This document shows positions 13,081 to 15,937 of a DNA stretch of 15,937 nucleotides, one piece after another. Source of the DNA: Lachnospiraceae bacterium (GTDB lineage Bacteria; Bacillota_A; Clostridia; Lachnospirales; Lachnospiraceae). The stretch is taken from the NCBI GenBank assembly GCA_017620055.1, contig JAFZRD010000007.1, positions 1-15,937 of the forward strand, given 5' to 3'. The stretch's first letter is position 1. Every line of letters begins with the position of its first letter. A program made the translations under genes and the position numbers. The notes below the pieces were generated by a model. It was given only the letters and a program-made list of their open reading frames with translations, made no database searches and was not told the origin of the DNA.

Positions 13081-15471
13081 ATGTTCAGCGTAGTAAAAAG
13101 AGATGGGGAATTGGCGGATTTCAATATCGCTAAGATCAATGATGCGATAATGAAAGCCTTTAATGCGTGTGAGAAGCAGTACACCAACGATATGATCGAT
13201 CTTCTTTCTCTTCGTGTAACGGCTGATTTTCAGTCCAAGATGAAAGAGAACAGGATCCAGGTCGAGGATATCCAGGACAGTGTTGAGGTGGTGCTCGAGC
13301 AGGCAGGATATACCGAGGTTGCCAAAGCTTACATATTATATCGTAAGCAGCGCGAGAAGATGCGTAACATGAAGTCGACGATCCTCGATTACAAGGATGT
13401 CGTCAACAGTTACGTCAAGGTTGAGGACTGGAGGGTCAAGGAGAACTCTACGGTCACATATTCGGTCGGAGGACTGATCCTTTCCAATTCAGGTGCGGTA
13501 ACGGCCAATTACTGGCTCTCCGAGATCTATGATGAGGAGATCGCGGAAGCTCACAGGAACGCCGATATCCATATCCATGATCTTTCAATGCTCACGGGCT
13601 ATTGTGCAGGCTGGTCATTAAAGCAGCTGATCCAGGAAGGACTCGGCGGCATTTCCGGCAAGATCACATCTGCACCCGCGGCACATCTGTCGGTTCTTTG
13701 CAACCAGATGGTCAACTTCCTCGGAATAATGCAGAACGAATGGGCCGGAGCCCAGGCTTTCTCTTCATTCGATACATATCTTGCGCCTTTTGTTAAGGCG
13801 GACAACCTCTCATACAGAGAAGTCAAGAAGTGCATAGAGTCATTCGTATACGGAGTCAACACCCCCAGCCGTTGGGGAACACAGGCGCCTTTCTCGAACA
13901 TCACGCTTGACTGGACGGTACCTGCGGATCTTGCTGAGCTTCCGGCACTTGTCGGCGGCAAGGAAATGGACTTCAAGTACAAGGACTGCAAGGCCGAGAT
14001 GGACATGATCAACAAGGCGTTCATCGAGACCATGATAGAAGGTGACGTGAACGGCCGCGGATTCCAGTATCCCATACCCACGTATTCCATAACACGTGAT
14101 TTTGACTGGTCCGATACCGAGAACAACCGCCTTCTCTTTGAGATGACGAGCAAATACGGAACACCGTATTTTTCAAATTACATCAATTCCGACATGGAGC
14201 CATCCGATGTCAGGAGCATGTGCTGCAGACTCCGTCTCGACCTTCGCGAGCTTCGCAAGAAGACGGGAGGCTTCTTCGGTTCGGGAGAGTCGACGGGGTC
14301 GGTCGGCGTTGTTACGATCAACATGCCGAGGATCGCGTATCTTGCAACGGACAAGGATGATTTCTACAGAAGACTTAACCGCATGATGGATATCTCCGCA
14401 AGGAGCCTCAAGATAAAGAGAGGTGTCATCACAAGACTTCTCGACGAGGGACTGTATCCTTATACGAAGAGATACCTCGGAAGTTTTGACAATCACTTCT
14501 CGACGATCGGACTCATCGGAATGAACGAGGTCGGACTTAATGCGAACTGGCTCCGCGCCGATATGACCGATCCGAGGACACAGGAGTTCACGAAGGAAGT
14601 TCTCAATCACATGCGTGAGCGTCTGTCGGATTATCAGGAGATGTACGGGGATCTGTATAACCTCGAGGCAACTCCCGCAGAGTCGACGACTTACCGTCTT
14701 GCCAAGCATGACAGGAAGCGTTGGCCCAACATCAAGACGGCAGGCAACCCGGGTGATACACCTTACTATACGAATTCATCGCATCTGCCGGTTGACTTTA
14801 CTCCGGACATATTCGATGCACTCGATATCCAGGATGAGCTTCAGACTCTGTACACGAGCGGCACGGTATTCCATGCGTTCCTCGGAGAGAAGCTTCCCGA
14901 CTGGAAAGCAGCTGCGGCTCTCGTCCGCAAGATCGCAGAGAACTACAAGCTTCCGTACTATACGCTCAGCCCCACATATTCGGTATGCAAGGAGCACGGA
15001 TATCTCGCAGGTGAGATCAAGTCTTGTCCTCACTGCGGAGCAGCTACCGAAGTATACTCAAGGATCACGGGTTATTACCGTCCGGTCCAGAACTGGAACG
15101 ACGGCAAGAGCCAGGAATACAAGAACAGAGTCGTTTACGACATCGCTAACAGCAGCATGAAGAGGCCGTTGACTGCGGTAGTCAAGATGTCCGGAACCGA
15201 TCAGGATGCGAAGATCCAGGTCGAGCCCGTAGAGAACGTCAAGTATCTGTTCACGACGAAGACATGCCCGAACTGCAAGCTTGCCAAGGAATACCTCAAG
15301 GATGAGAGCTACGTTCTCATTGACGCCGAGGAGAACACGGAGCTCGCGCAGCGCTACGGGGTGATGCAGGCACCTACGCTCGTCGTTGTAAACGGTGACA
15401 AGATCAGGAAGTACGCCAATGCGTCGAACATCCGCAAGTACGCCGAGACAATGGCAAAGGTGACGGTGTAG
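13081..15471 (+). CDS. nrdD: Anaerobic (class III) ribonucleotide reductase with fused redoxin domain
   Basis: This oxygen-sensitive glycyl-radical enzyme reduces ribonucleoside triphosphates to deoxyribonucleotides. The 796 residues are longer than usual because of a C-terminal extension. An ATP-cone covers about 1-95 (VVKRDGELADFNIAKINDAI). The catalytic barrel holds C175 (GYCAG) and the CC pair C381/C382 (SMCCRLRLD), then GSVGVVTINMPRIAY. A zinc-site region has C636, H639, C649 and C652 (CPHC), and RITGY holds the likely radical glycine G664. Residues about 717-796 form a thioredoxin/glutaredoxin-like domain with CPNC (729-732) and a cis-proline-type APT at 764-766. This suggests a redoxin-reduced subtype rather than a formate-dependent one. 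The start has AGGAAGGGAG (13061-13070) upstream. The activase gene nrdG does not follow; a terminator does. Confidence 0.93.
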   Translation: MFSVVKRDGELADFNIAKINDAIMKAFNACEKQYTNDMIDLLSLRVTADFQSKMKENRIQVEDIQDSVEVVLEQAGYTEVAKAYILYRKQREKMRNMKSTILDYKDVVNSYVKVEDWRVKENSTVTYSVGGLILSNSGAVTANYWLSEIYDEEIAEAHRNADIHIHDLSMLTGYCAGWSLKQLIQEGLGGISGKITSAPAAHLSVLCNQMVNFLGIMQNEWAGAQAFSSFDTYLAPFVKADNLSYREVKKCIESFVYGVNTPSRWGTQAPFSNITLDWTVPADLAELPALVGGKEMDFKYKDCKAEMDMINKAFIETMIEGDVNGRGFQYPIPTYSITRDFDWSDTENNRLLFEMTSKYGTPYFSNYINSDMEPSDVRSMCCRLRLDLRELRKKTGGFFGSGESTGSVGVVTINMPRIAYLATDKDDFYRRLNRMMDISARSLKIKRGVITRLLDEGLYPYTKRYLGSFDNHFSTIGLIGMNEVGLNANWLRADMTDPRTQEFTKEVLNHMRERLSDYQEMYGDLYNLEATPAESTTYRLAKHDRKRWPNIKTAGNPGDTPYYTNSSHLPVDFTPDIFDALDIQDELQTLYTSGTVFHAFLGEKLPDWKAAAALVRKIAENYKLPYYTLSPTYSVCKEHGYLAGEIKSCPHCGAATEVYSRITGYYRPVQNWNDGKSQEYKNRVVYDIANSSMKRPLTAVVKMSGTDQDAKIQVEPVENVKYLFTTKTCPNCKLAKEYLKDESYVLIDAEENTELAQRYGVMQAPTLVVVNGDKIRKYANASNIRKYAETMAKVTV

Positions 15472-15487
15472 AATGAACGGTAGGACA

Positions 15488-15519
15488 GGATCCCGCTCCT
15501 TTGGGGCGGGTCCTTTTTT
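15488..15519 (+). terminator. Rho-independent terminator after nrdD
   Basis: GGA-T-CCCGCTCC (15488-15499) pairs with GGGGCGGGTCC (15503-15513) around the loop TTT, with one bulged T and one G-T pair. TTTTTT follows. Confidence 0.9.
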
Positions 15520-15548
15520 CGTAATCCATATGTGAAGAGGTAGATAAC

Positions 15549-15937
15549 ATGATTTCAAAGCTCATTACACAGATCAAGAAGAAGGATGCACCGATAGTCG
15601 TAGGTCTCGATCCGATGCTTACTTATGTTCCGTCGAAGATCATGAAGAAAGCCATTGCGGATCACGGCGAGACACTCGAGGCGGCAGGCGCTGCCATACT
15701 CGAATACAACAAGGCGATAGTCGATGCGGTCTGCGATCTTGTGCCTGCCGTAAAGCCGCAGATAGCCATGTACGAGCAGTTCGGTATACCGGGACTTCTC
15801 GCATTTACCGAAACGGTCAAATACTGCAAAGAGAAGGGACTGATCGTTATCGCTGATATCAAGCGCGGTGACATAGGCTCAACGAGCAGCGCATACGCAA
15901 CGGCCCACCTCGGAAAGGTTTCGGTGGGAGACAGCTC
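15549..15937 (+). CDS. pyrF: Orotidine 5'-phosphate decarboxylase, 5' part (partial)
   Basis: This cytoplasmic enzyme converts orotidine monophosphate to UMP, the last step of de novo pyrimidine synthesis. The first 129 residues are in the window. They carry IVVGLDPMLTYVP (16-28) and the active-site signature IADIKRGDIGSTSSAYA (101-117), with D103, K105 and D108 as the Asp-Lys-Asp array. The DxKRGDIGST form and the long N-terminal half point to the type 2 subfamily found in many Clostridia and actinobacteria. The start is supported by AAGAGG (15535-15540, spacing 8). Only about 30 bases separate it from the nrdD terminator and no clear promoter is visible there, so read-through or an overlapping promoter is needed. 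The gene is cut by the window end. Confidence 0.92.
   Translation, partial: MISKLITQIKKKDAPIVVGLDPMLTYVPSKIMKKAIADHGETLEAAGAAILEYNKAIVDAVCDLVPAVKPQIAMYEQFGIPGLLAFTETVKYCKEKGLIVIADIKRGDIGSTSSAYATAHLGKVSVGDS

Noticed and set aside
1..15937. CRISPR arrays, tRNA or rRNA genes, insertion sequences, prophage or toxin-antitoxin modules
   Set aside because: None seen: no spaced direct repeats, no tRNA cloverleaf or CCA ends, no transposase, integrase or phage protein frames.

Overview
The window looks like a chromosomal segment of an anaerobic Gram-positive Clostridia-type bacterium, most likely a Lachnospiraceae member. The signs are strong Shine-Dalgarno sites, sigma-A-like promoters, a Firmicutes-type chemoreceptor, CarD, DUF3048 and TraX-like proteins, a class III (oxygen-sensitive) ribonucleotide reductase, and moderate GC with many AGA/AGG arginine codons. 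The genus is inferred, not shown. I see no tRNA, rRNA, CRISPR array, insertion sequence or prophage.

Layout. Bases 1-34 (minus) are the first 11 codons of a probable alpha-amylase-family gene. It diverges from nfo, encoding endonuclease IV (142-1014). A chemoreceptor (1134-2852) and a CarD-family regulator (3031-3534) follow. Next comes a tightly coupled pair: an anchored SGNH/GDSL hydrolase (3614-4750) and a PfkB-family 1-phosphofructokinase (4750-5661). Signal peptidase I (6207-5662, minus) converges on that pair with abutting stop codons. It diverges, from a promoter region with a palindromic -10, from an MBOAT O-acyltransferase (6346-7803) and an AlgJ/DltD-like SGNH partner (7805-8773). 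A DUF3048 lipoprotein (8932-10050) with tandem promoters and a strong terminator precedes lgt (10126-10956), which makes lipoproteins. A TraX-like membrane protein (11664-10912, minus) overlaps the end of lgt and diverges from a TPR lipoprotein (11696-12739). A 341-bp regulatory gap with a terminator, two NrdR-box-like sites and a promoter leads into nrdD (13081-15471). That gene carries a fused C-terminal redoxin domain. After another terminator, pyrF (15549 onward) runs off the end.

How the genes fit together. The middle third is an envelope neighbourhood: signal peptidase I, Lgt, two lipoproteins, an acyltransferase/esterase pair and an extracellular SGNH enzyme. The flanks are housekeeping: DNA repair, nucleotide reduction, pyrimidine synthesis, sugar phosphate metabolism and chemotaxis. 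I did not find a clearly new multi-gene system. The most interesting points are the redoxin-fused NrdD behind paired NrdR-like boxes, the symmetric bidirectional promoter between lepB and the MBOAT gene, two candidate leaderless starts, and hairpins resembling dispersed REP-type elements.
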